Source of the DNA: Rhodeus uyekii
Taxonomy: Eukaryota > Chordata > Actinopteri > Cypriniformes > Acheilognathidae
Direction of reading: 5' to 3'
Assembly (NCBI GenBank): GCA_037043235.1
Contig: JAWRVZ010000043.1
Location: forward strand, 3,137,001-3,201,000
DNA length: 64,000 nucleotides
Shown: piece by piece, positions 36,170 through 48,400 of the stretch
Layout: the number at the start of each line of letters is the position of its first letter
Numbering within the stretch: position 1 is the stretch's first letter
Translations under genes and position numbers: made by a program
Notes under the pieces: generated by a model
Databases searched by the model: none
The model's input: only the letters and a program-made list of their open reading frames with translations
Told to the model about the DNA's origin: nothing

Positions 36170-36761
36170 TATAAATGTTTCAACAATTCACTCTTTTTAT
36201 TTCAAGAAATCCCCTAAATTCATATCAAAGGTCATTTAAAAAAAATCTAACCAAAAATGAATACACTGTATCAAAAGGTCTAAAGATAATCCATGGATAT
36301 TTCAACATGCACATACATTTTAAGACCATGCAAACATTAATCTTTCTGGAAACAGCCATATTTAAGCTTGGTTGAAGTAAAGGGGAAAGAGCATTTCAGA
36401 TTTTGGCAATAAATTATGAAAGGTTTGGTAGATGGATATGATGTTTTTCCAAATCATGTAAAGCTCAAGAAATTGACTTTTCAATTGAAGCACAGTCTTG
36501 ATCTACTATGCAACATGCCAAAGGACATCAATGGATGTGCTGGGAGTGCAAAGATTTGTTCCATAATTACACATGAACAATGCAACAACTCATAACAATA
36601 TCAGAAATATGTCAGCACATCGTTTAACCTCAGTCTCACAGAGTATGTAGAAAAATAGCAGTTGTTCAGACTGTAAATTTGAAACAACATTTTTCTTTTT
36701 TCCCCTGACAAACTGGACATCTCTGATGCATGCACCTACAGAAACTTGCATTTTTTTGTTT

Positions 36762-36792
<31 letters not shown>

Positions 36793-38871
36793 GTTTTTTT
36801 TTTTTTACTTTTTAACCATTGTGCCTTTATGCATTCTAAAATATATTGTTTTTCCAAAAAAAAATCTTTTCTTTTTATAAAAAAAGAAAGAAAGATTTGG
36901 TCACTATCATGCTAAAGCCTGAATCTGGATTTCCCAGCAGGTAAAGCTACAAAATGAATGAAGTACATTTTTTCAAAGTGTCATTTCGTTGCATAGCCCT
37001 ACGTAAAGAAAATATATGTTTAAAAAATGAAAAGGGAAAGAACATTCACTGTTAGCAAAAGTCCTGACACTTCAGTGGCCAAGAATCACCTGATCAGCCA
37101 AACAATTCTCCAAGCATCTAATGTACTCGCGTATGTAATGCAGAACACGTGAAATGATCCTGGATCATCTAGAGTCCCAATACAGAGTTTTTTTTCTGTT
37201 CTTTTAGATGCCACACCCTCTGAATTCAGGTGGCTAAATATTTATCTCATGTTACCAGCGTGATAAAAGGAGTCGGCCATATTTCTATACAGCAAGCAGC
37301 TGGGGAACGGCGGCAGAATGAAAGCTGTGAGTGTGTATGTGTGTCTGAGGGTGCTTGGAGGAGTGCCATGAGGGGGAAAGTTTAACCTTAACACAGATCA
37401 GTCTACTGTACCGGTGCCAGGACCCCGACTTAACGCAACACAACACGCGCTCACATCAGGAAATCTGCTACATGAGCAAAGCTCACTCCTTTGTGACAGT
37501 TCATTGGTTCTCAGTCCACGCATTTAACTGTAAAAGACCAAATAGAGAAGGCAAATAGCAATGCAGTCTGAGCATCTTCATCAGGACAGGAAATATACAC
37601 TGTAAATATTGGTTTCGGAACCACGGTCAATCAAAAATTGAAGACTTTTTTTAACATGCAATTTTATAACTGTGGTTATAAAGTCCCCGTCAGGACAAAT
37701 ACACAACTACTGCAGTTTTTTTTTAATTGTTACTCCACACTAATATATGCTTTCGGTAATTCCATTTAGTACTAAAATTGTACAAAAAAGGAGACAAGAA
37801 TCATTAAAAAAAAACAATCATACTGTAATTTTCATTCAAAAACCTAATATGAATTCAATGGTACTATGTCTTTGCTTCTGAATTAAGGCCTGCGATCGTA
37901 ACACCTTGTAGTTCCTTTTAACCCTTAGAGCTTGTTCAGTTCACTCTATTAAGTGTTGATGCATTAAAAAAGCTGAGGTTGCATCACTACTACAATATAT
38001 TCAAAAGGTTAGGCACTTTGTAAATAACATCTGGAGCAGTCAAGAAGAATCGGTTAGACCTGACAGTATGGTGAAGCCGATTTAAGCGAATTAAGTAAAA
38101 CCGTTCGTCTTTACAATACAAAAAGCACATAATGTATAGATAAAATATGTACAACAATTTGATATAAAAAAAGTACATTATGGTTGTCAAAGACTTCACA
38201 CTTAGTGATATGTGCGAGGAATGGTCATCAGCAGCATAACGAACAATCTGCTTTTTCGCAAACAGTGTGAAATAACGCTCAGTTCTCTTAGATGGCAATA
38301 GGGGCACTGCTATTGTGCGTTTGGAAAAAACAATATTGTTGCTTGGATTTACAGCCACTTCTGTAAAGGTTTCGCTCCATAAAAGCTATACCTATAATGC
38401 CAAGATAACATTTTCATGAAGATATTTGCATTTAGAGTGCATCTCAGAGGCTTCCTTTGAAGAAAACTAGCTAGCGGCCCATTGCGGTCTACATTTGTAG
38501 CAGTGGGTCACTCTTTTCCCAGGTTACACAAGCACATTTTGGCATCTGTTGCCCTTAGAAAGGCAAAGATTAAGAGAAAGACCATGTGTTTTCACATCAA
38601 CTGTCAATCTCATGTGTTTGCAAAGAGACCACACCCATGAACTATTTAGCCTGATTGCAATACATCAAAGTCGGGTGGGTTGGCGCCTTTTTATCTCACA
38701 TCTGCTGCTTTGTACATGCAGGCATACATGCATGTTTTATCCCCTGGATATTGAAAAACAAATACATGTATTACTGCAATTAACACCACCCGCAAAATAA
38801 GAGATGATAAAACTCATCATGATTCGAAAACAAAAACATCATCTGTATGTGTTGTGTAAATAAAAGCCATG
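36170..38871 (-). other. Probable cacna1b 3' UTR / intergenic DNA
   Basis: No convincing coding region. It holds a TA microsatellite at 36765-36792 and AT-rich sequence. Long 3' UTRs are usual for neuronal channel genes, so much of this may be transcribed with cacna1b. Confidence 0.4.
36765..36792. repeat. (TA)n microsatellite
   Basis: A perfect TA run between the two genes. Other simple runs are (GAAA)n at 32880-32902, (TA)n at 41257-41274 inside the palindrome GGTTTATATA...TATAAACC, and (TA)n at 60135-60160. Confidence 0.9.
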
Positions 38872-39402
38872 CTAGCACCAGTCGTCCACCTCTGCTTCTG
38901 GGTAGTACTGCCGTGCCCGTCCTCTGCTGGTTCCGGGGCCCGTGGTGAAGTGGTATCCATTGGGAACCCTGCGGAACTGCTGTTGGGGAGGTGGGGGAAT
39001 CGTCACGATAGGCATCTCTACAGTCCGGGCAGAACGGCCCGTCTGAGGGTTGGGATCCTCTTGGAAGACAGCATAGGCTTCGGACTGGAGGCCGGCAGGG
39101 TGGTCCGGGGGGACCAGGAAGGGTTCAGAGTTAATGCGACTGACGGGGGCCAGCGAGCTGGAGATGGAGCCGCTGTATAATAGGCTGTTATGCTCGGACA
39201 GACCGCGGCTCAGCCTGCCAGGACTCGGGGGAAGCAAGCCGGCCTGTGTGCCCAGCAAGTGCACAGGGGAGCAGTTGGCAGTCCTGTAGGCCACGGAAGG
39301 ACGAGGAGTAAGGGGGGTTTGGGGCAGCTGTCTGCGCCCACGGCTTGGAGTGCTCGTCCCTGAGGTCAACAACACCGGGCTCCCCTTAGCCCACCCACTG
39401 CC
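38872..39402 (-). CDS. cacna1b: cacna1b terminal coding exon
   Basis: 176 codons and TAG. It contains RRQLPQTPLTPRPSVAYRTA, SPGRLSRGLSEHN, FRRVPNGYHFTTG and the end EAEVDDWC. The Pro-rich PQTPLTPRP matches the segment of CaV2.2 bound by RIM-BP SH3 domains, and the final D-x-W-C is a PDZ-binding end. Mammalian CaV2.2 ends DHWC, while CaV2.1 ends DDWC. Confidence 0.96.
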   Translation of the reverse strand, partial: GSGWAKGSPVLLTSGTSTPSRGRRQLPQTPLTPRPSVAYRTANCSPVHLLGTQAGLLPPSPGRLSRGLSEHNSLLYSGSISSSLAPVSRINSEPFLVPPDHPAGLQSEAYAVFQEDPNPQTGRSARTVEMPIVTIPPPPQQQFRRVPNGYHFTTGPGTSRGRARQYYPEAEVDDWC

Positions 39403-42400
39403 CTAGATGAAAATTAAACAGGCAAAATCAAAACAATAAAATGATGAGGGGGGAAATGCCCAAAAGGTTAGACAGGGACCAGGAGCCAACAAAGGAAGGA
39501 GGGAAAGAAAAAAAGAAAGAGAGAAAAGTAATATTTTGGACAAGACAGCAGAAAAAGATGAAAGACAAAAAGAAAGGAGAGATGACAGTGAAGATGACAG
39601 TGAAGACAAAGAAAGAAAAGAGGGACAAATGTACAGAGAAATGGTGTGGAAGAAGAGTAGAAAGAGAAGTGAAAGCCTATGAGTGGTTGCACTACAGCCG
39701 AAGATAAAAGACACTTACGTTGTTATTTATGAGTTTTATAACAAAATGCAATTCTATAATATCTCATTATCTTCATGGCTTAAGGAGGAATGGTTAGTGT
39801 TTCACAGAGGCTCTTCTAACACACTGTGTGATTGGTGCTTTAAAATACAACAGCAGCTTTAAAATACAACAGCAGCCTGTGCAAAAGAGACAAACTAGCC
39901 TCATTCTTCATTTTAACATGTAAAATATGTAACGGCTAAATTGACTTTACAAAGCTGAAATTACTAAAGAGAGGCCGTAATACTACATATGACCTAAAAA
40001 CATTAACTTGTTACAAATGAGTTGTCATTAGACAAGAAAAACAATGCAAAGTTGATTTTTTCAATTAGATGTAAAAGCTCATTTATCAGTCTAATACTTA
40101 CTATCCACCTTATTTTTAATAATGGGTGTGGCTATGTGCGAGGCTTCTTGTGCCAGACACTTCCAGTTATTTTAGCTGCACAAAAACAGTATGTTATCCT
40201 TCTTGATGTTGCATACTGGTATTTCTGATCAATGTTATTACCATGTTATTGTTTACAATACTTAAGTCTTAAAAATGTGGCTTCCATTGTAAGTCTATAA
40301 GTGTACAATTGCTTTTTGTTTGTTTTGTTTATATTGAGAGTGACCATAGTGCTTAACTTGGTACGTTATCTTCATTACTATATAATGCATCTGGGCTCTT
40401 TCCACAGATTTCAGTCTTCATCATTATTTAATTTGTACCTTGTCTCAAATCCCTAAGATATCTTTCATTTAATCGCACTCAACAGATCCTTTCATTTATA
40501 ACCTAATCATTCTCTAGTCTCTAACCCCTGACCCAACCTTTCCTTTTAACACATGTCCCTGTCCTGTCTCAACATCCCCCCCTTCCCACCTGCTTGTTGA
40601 GATTGCCCTCCTCAGCCTCACTGGGCGAGGTGGCACAGCTTGCCACGGCGCACTTGCTGGGACAGTGTTCCCGACTGCCATAGCGATCACATGAGTAATA
40701 CCGCTGCTTTTCTGACGAAGATGAATGGTGCTTCCTCTCATGGGAACGACCCCGGTCATGCGCCCTCTCCTCTACGGGGTCAGCTGCTGTTCCTGTGAAC
40801 AAACCGAAAATATGAGGCAATGAAAAAGCAAACTATTAAAACATGCATGGCAACCAAATTATTTTCTTAATCATTACTCTCATTTAGCATGTCAGATTTT
40901 TCTATTATTAGCATGCAAAATTATTTTGAAAAAAAAAATACTTTAAGAAAATTGATCTGCAACAAAATTGTCTTAATCAGTATTTTAATCCAAGTACCAT
41001 TAAAAGAAGATACATTTACTTGAAAAGCAAAGTAATTTAAGATTTTAAGATTAAGGTTTTTAAACAATAATAAAAACTTTCTTTTATTGTTGAAAAATCT
41101 TAAATCTATAATATATTGACTTTTTGTTGCAATTTTGTTTTAGTATTTTTTTAAGCATTTATACTAATAATAGAAAAATATTACACACTTTTGCACAAAT
41201 GTAGATGAGAGTTCTGATTAAGAAAATTAGTACTCATGCATGTTAGGGTAAGGGTTTATATATATATATATATAAACCATTACATTTATTAAGATTTAAT
41301 AAATTTACACTTTTAAATTTACACTTAAATATAGTTTTTTTAAGAGGTAAGAAAAACATTTCTTTCTCTAAAAGTATGTCTCAAGAACTTTGCTTCTCAT
41401 TAGCAATCATATCATATCAATTCAAATCAAAATAATTATTAATAAAATGTTTTGTGTGGAAAGCAGAATATATAGGAATATCCTTTCAAAAAACAATTTA
41501 ACAACTGAGAAAAAGTTATTTTAAAGGTAACTTTATTCTAACTTAAGAATAAGTCAGGATCTCCTGCTGATTTTGTAAAGAAAATTAATGAAAAACAAAG
41601 CAAAGCAACAGGATTTCTTGAGCTATTGAGCCCTGCTGTGGCAGATCCATCTCTCACAGTCCCCCTCTCCTCTGGATTTCACATTCTTCAACAGACTCCA
41701 GTCAAAAACCTGACTGTCTCTGAATTTTTCTTCCCTGCTCTCGATTGGCCTGCTGAGAGGCAACCATAAATTAGAAGGTCATGGACCTGCATGTCTGTCA
41801 GCCCCTTTTATCTGGCTAATAGAGGCCAGCTGTGGCCGGACGCTCTCACACCAGGCCCTGCTTCTGCACTTAACTGATCCTCAACACAACCAAATACCAC
41901 CTGGGTTCAGGATCAACTGAACCAACGTAGCAAAAAAATCTCTAGAGAAATCTGTAGATGAAAATATTGTGCAGCTTTGATTCATGCAGCTAGCTTTTGA
42001 GTGTTAGTTTTTTACTACTATTACTAACTCAGTTTTATCTAATGGCAATGAAAGTACATTTACCTGTAGTTTTGTGTTGGCCAGTTGGTGACCTGTCGAG
42101 AGATCTCTGTTTCTTGTCTCTTTCCCTGCGATGATGGCACCGATGATGATGGTGATGGTGATGATGTCGTTCTTGAACAGGTTTCTCCAAAGTGTAGTCA
42201 TTCAGATTCACCTCCTGAGGGCGTTGCGGTGCAAAAGTGGATACGGAGCGTCTCATGGGAGAATCCGGAATGGGCTGAGAAAGAAAACAAGGTGGTGTCT
42301 AGATGAAGTCAGATGAATGGTTTTGGACATTGCTATTTTGGACCATTACAAGGAATGCTGTACTGAAATTGCCTATAATAACATTGTCTTGTACGCTAAA

Positions 42401-45400
42401 CCTCCATTTTATCACAGATGCATCAAAACAAGAATGAATTCTAAACCGCAGTAAGGCTCTAAGGGATCATTATGGTATCAAAGTATTAGAAGCAGTGTAA
42501 CATCTGTCGCAGCTGAGCTAATCCCATTTGAGGAAACACTCATTTCGGGGTTAGACAATTAATTTATGCTCCCATCCACATGTGTGAGTTTTAACGCTGT
42601 GCTTCTTAATCTGTCTGAACTGATCAAAGGTCCCTTTTGAGTCACAGTACTAGACTTCCTTTGATTTCATGTTTTGCAGTACAATAGTCTGTTAATCCTC
42701 AGAACCCAAATGACACTGAAGACATATGGACTTAAGACACAACAGACCTGTGACTTAACTAAAAACATTACAAAGCTCACCATCAGTTCTTATATCTAAA
42801 CTTGCTCAAGTCAAGATATATATTCCTATTAAACTGAATATTTGAAAAGTTGATCATACTTCCAGTAAAGTTGCAGGAGAATGACGGGAATGACTCCTCT
42901 GATGAAGCAGGTCAAAGGACAAAATGGAGACCAAGGGCAGAAAAGACATGGGGGGAAAAAACAAAAAAAGCATCTTGCATGAAAATAGACTGTAAAGAAA
43001 CACATTACGTCATGCCCATTTTCTCAGATCTCAGATCTGTTCTAATGAGTAACTCGTTTTAGTCACTTTAAGGTGAAATGTGTCATTTTTGCACCAGTAG
43101 CAGAGTTGCAAAATAACGATAATGAAAATATATTTATGTTTGGAAATAATCTATATTTTTGCAATATTTAGTGATTCTAGTGACAAAACATTTTACTAGT
43201 AGTATCTTCCAGCAAAAAACATTAGGATTTTGTTAAGCTCTGAGACCAAAGGTTTAAGTTTAAGAATGTTTTCATCAAGATAATCTTTAGTAATGTATTT
43301 TATGTATCTTGAGCTAGAGGAACGGTGGAAACTGAAGTGCACCCATGCTCGTTTTAGATTTTTAGACCGCATTTCTGCACTACTCCATTACACATTTCAC
43401 CTTTAACCCCTTGAATAAAACAACACTGAAAACCCACATTTGTAAATGGTTAGTCAAAATATTGTTTTGCTTACAAAATGCTTAAAAAAATGGTTTGTGT
43501 TATTTTCATGCACTGATTTTTATTTTATTTGAAGCAACCTAAGCTTAGTTTCACTTTGGGAATCTCTATCATCGTATCATCCATCATCTTCCATCCATCC
43601 ACAACAAACACAAGTAATTTCTTAAGACACACTTGTCAATCATAATGTATGTGCAAATCTTCCAGTGTTTCTGGGTTGTTATTTCTGTGTTTGAGGGTGT
43701 TCTTTGTCTCCTTACATCCGTTGAGCAGAAGGACTGGACATGGCTGAGTGCCAGCGGAGAAGGGATTTCCCCCGCAGAAATCAGAGGGATTTGGCCATAT
43801 TAGCAGGTGCTGAAACATTACATTCAGCATCTAATGTCTTTTATCGGTTAGTCCAGCACTTTAAAGGGATTTGGTTTTGGATGGGAATCAAATTTGAAAG
43901 TGAAATCGAGGCACTCAGGGAGCCTGAGCAGCCCATTAACACTGGAGAGGTGTGGGATAGGTGTGATTTGATAGCAGGAATATCCTGATGAGTCTTAATG
44001 GACAGATTGTCTTTTGCAGAGTCCAAATGGAATGTGAATTTCATACAGGGATAACTTTAGATGTATTTTTCCAACGACGCTGTCGTTCTGACTCATTATA
44101 ACACTAAGCGAACTGAATGTTGAGATCCCAAAACAACACAATCCACTAATACTATCCTATCAGCCTTTTAGTCAGTTCCGTGCAAATCACATTTAAAATA
44201 AAAACAGAAGAATGCCACCCAGCATCCAAATCAAGATGGATTTTTGAAATCCATCTCCTAGTAACCAAAAAGTAATCTTAACCTCTTTCTTGAGAGTCTA
44301 CTTATTCTGACAGTTCACTTCCTCTTAGCCAGAACCAGCCAAAACACAAAATGATCCAGGGCGCAGATCTGGCAACCTATCAATAATTGTATTGTTTTAC
44401 TTCCCCTGTGCCCTGAAATAGGATAAATATCCAATCTTCATTAGATTTGGCACAAATATATCAACATGTGTTTGTTCTAGGAAACTGAACAATTATTTAA
44501 TAAACTATATGAAGCATAAAGGATGTATATGTACATCTTACGGCATGAGCACAAGTTTCTCTAAACCATATAGAAGAACCATATTCCATTTAATGACGTG
44601 TTTCATATTTATTTGCATGTAGGGTTTTAAATCAGAGAGAGGGTTGACTGCAAGACTTTCACCCAGTAGAATACCTGCATCTCTGCATTGAGTTTTGGCA
44701 TGGACACCGCACGTCCTTGGCCCTCAAGGCCACCAGAGGTTTCAGTGTTGGCACTGTTCTCCATCTTCCTCATTTCTACGGACTCCTATTACATGCGTAA
44801 AATAAAGGATTGAACACGCAACAAAGAAAGGCACTCTATGTCAATGTTGTTATTTACAGCACCTGGGCAGTGTTTGCATTTGAGGTATCCTCTGATTGAC
44901 CTCTAGACATTGGCCGTCGTTTAGACCGTTGGACCTCCTTGGACTTCTCTGAGGCCCAGGATGAAGATCCTTTAATGGGGTTGTCAAGACTGTTGGCAAG
45001 GAATTTGACAGAGGAAAGAACAGAGTAGATAAACTTGTCATGGCAAACGGTTCTAGAGTGTACTGCGTGTGTATGCAGGAGGGATTGTATGCTCACAGTG
45101 CGCGTCCATTATTGAGCGTGGTGGAGCTGGGTCTGGTCTGAGCTTGAAACTCTGAGGCCACATCTACACTGTTCATGGGCTGATCTTGGATGTGAGTTAG
45201 TGGGAGAATGGGCTCTAAGAGAGCACTGACTTTATTCTTCAAACAGAGAGAATTAAAACACATTGCTATAAATACATTAACGTTATTAATGTTTAAAATG
45301 CACTACTGATGATTGATAAGTAAAGATTAGACAGTTTTGAATTTGTTTCTCAGGATCTTAAAAAAAGTAAAGCTTTTACTTGGATTTTAGACATATATAC

Positions 45401-48400
45401 ACACGTTTCAATATAATGGTTGTATTTATAGTTGGATAGTTTTATGACTTTTAAAATGTACAAAACCTTCGTAGTGTAAATATGCATCACCTGAGATCCA
45501 GGTCCTGTCTGTTCCCTCTGCTGCTGTTGTTGCATCTGAAGTCTTTTGGCTCTGTTCTGCTTGTAATAGTCAAAGATCATAAGAGCCGCATACACCTTTC
45601 CCACAGTAAGCTCATTGGCTGCAATAGAGACCAGAGAAGTTTTACTACTGACCACTAGAGGTCACTGTGTACTTGTATTTGGAGATGTATGCAAATGTGA
45701 AATTTTACCCGCATTGTCTTTAGATAATTCATAAGAGTGTACCTAGTCTTGTGATATGTGGATACAAATGTGGAGAGCATTTTCATGGCAAAAGAAAGAA
45801 AGAATCTCCTGGGTGATGATTCATAATGTGTTTACGTTTGTGTGGAGTGACCAGCAGGTCCATAGTCTTCTGAGACAGGTTTGGCCAGACTGTAGCGAGC
45901 TCCTTCTTCAGTTCTGCGTCTGACAGACGTTGTGCCACCATGCCTGAGGAGAGATTCACGAACATAAAGGCAAGAGGCTATTAAGACTACATCCATTACA
46001 CAACTCGCTTCTAATTATTGTGGTTAAATTATTTAAAACAAATATTCTCTTCACCCCTCAAAATTCGTATCTCCTGAGTCCTGTAATATTTATATCATAA
46101 TTATTAATCAATTATTTAAGAGCAATGCGTTGAGCTGCTTTAGGAGAATAGTGTAGTGTAGCTAGAAAAACTAATTTCATTTCATGTAATAATAATACTT
46201 ATAATAAAAAGAAGGAATTATTGAAGTTCAGTGAATTTAGATCAGTGTATTCCAAGCTTTGCTGAAGAGTTGCTTTGAGAGGATACAGAAAAACCCATCC
46301 AGTGCCAAACATTAAAAGAGACACAACAGACGCTACGCACACCATCCCACACACACTGCTCTGAAGTGGAAATGGCACTAGCAGCAGCAACAGAAGAGAT
46401 CACACTGAATAAGTGAGTAAATCTCTCCATCAGGCACTAATCACATTTGGAGTTACATGGAAAAGAGAAAAACTCTTTCAGAGGATCGGGAAGATGGAAC
46501 AATTATTGACTAATTATCTACTAATTTATACAGTAATTACACAATTTATACAGCAAAATAGTTACCAGACTGACCTGATCCTAGCTTGATCTCCAGAGCA
46601 GTGCGGATCAGAGCCATGAGAGTAGAGGTGAAGTGCACACTGTTGTCATCTGCAATAGGCATGTTCATTTTCACCAGCCGCTAGGGGGAGCCATGAGTTT
46701 CATTAGTGGGGTAAAAACACTTCTCAAAATCAGCATCATACAGAACAACAAAACTGTTTGTGTGCGTCAGAGATTAGATTTGGTCATTTCATATCCTTTT
46801 ATTGAGCCAATAAATCTATTCTACGAATCAAGCAACAAATATACTGGATCCTGATTTGGTTATTCTGTTATTCTAATCTTAGCATTTTAAGCACACAAAC
46901 AGTTTTATTCACATAGAGAATAGAAACGTACAGAATCGAACATTCACATTCACTGCTATAGGCTACGATCTGCAACCAAAGTGCACTGGTGATAAACCGA
47001 CACCGACTCGAGGGTGAAGAAAAGCATGTACACATAACCATGAGGGGTTTCAGAGGATGTGGGAGCTCGACTCTGGGAGTTACTAATCAATAAATGTTCA
47101 GCAAATAGCTGCTTTTTCAATTGTTTGCTTATATTGCACTGACAAATATGGCAGTTTTCTTGTACTTACTGCATACTGACACCTAGTGGTGTGGATGTAG
47201 CATCGCTAAAATATTTCAGTTACAATGCTTTTGTAGAAATGCTCTATTGGCAAATGTCATTAATCATTTATTTTTGTGAGCAAAAGTGTCCAAATATTAT
47301 TTGATCAATGAATATGATTACAATTGGGATTACTTAGATAATTTAAGTAGTATTTGGCTGGTCAGGTGATCTCGAAATGGCAGACCTCATGATGCAACCC
47401 AGCCCATGTAAACTAAAGCAGCTTTTATCACAGTGAGTGCACATGATTTTAAACATATTTTTAATTTATATTCAAAATACCATATGTACTATTCATTTAT
47501 GGATGCTAATAGAAGAAAATATCTGAGTGCAACTTTAAACATGACATCTCTGTTTTTTCATGGTATGTAAAAGTGTAGAATAGAGTTTAGTGTGGTTCAT
47601 TACGAAGAGTTGAGCTCCCCTGAGCAAAGAGAGCATACATCTACTAGCATTAGCAGTGCAAAAAGAAACAGATCAGAATGAAAAAAAAGATGGACAGTCT
47701 CACACACAGACATACATTCTCACGTACTGCAGAGAGAGAAAAAAGAGAGAAGGCTACAAGAGAAAGAAAAAAAGAGAGGGGAAATGGTCAAGTGGATGAG
47801 AGATAGACAGCACAAGCAAGACAAGGAGAATATAAATGAACGACCGCCAAGAGAGGAAGAGAGAGGTCAAGTGCATAGTTCTCATGACTGAAAGCAACTA
47901 AGGTTACACACACACTGCTCCATGAAAACAAGAGTGAGAAGGGGGGTCCTTTCCTATTCTAACACAACATAAGGGCTCTAAAAGTGCTTTTTGAGCTAAA
48001 TTTGGGGCCCTTAATTGACTCCTAAAGACACAGAAACCCGCAAAGTGAGCAATTGGCCCGATTTTCTTTATGTAAACTGAGTTTACATAAAATATTTTGC
48101 ATTTATTAATGCATATAATTGTTACAGAAAATCATTTTTGCAATGTCGTGCACAAACCCTTACACAATGCAACTTTTGGGGCAAATTTTACACATGAAGT
48201 ATGACCATAGATAAAATTGAGATTTAAGTTTCTCTTACTATTATGATTATAAATAAACAACCATAACTGATTGGAAATACGTACATCCACATTTTTGCAA
48301 TATTCAAAAAAGTACCTATATACAGTACAGACAGTTTCCAGCTGAAATAAACATTAGAAGCAGTAAAACAATAAAATGTTATTGCTTTTCACCTAGATTA

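Larger units (their letters stand above)
39403..44674 (-). other. cacna1b introns in the C-tail region
   Basis: Introns 39403-40589, 40793-42063 and 42275-44674. Apart from the TA palindrome at 41257-41274 I see no supported feature. Confidence 0.6.

Noticed and set aside
38869..39180. 103-codon plus-strand ORF over the last cacna1b exon
   Set aside because: Antisense shadow of a GC-rich conserved coding exon.
39441..39707. Lys/Glu-rich plus-strand ORF beside the last cacna1b exon
   Set aside because: Low-complexity purine tract in an intron; the opposite strand gives equally long Ser/Leu/Phe ORFs.
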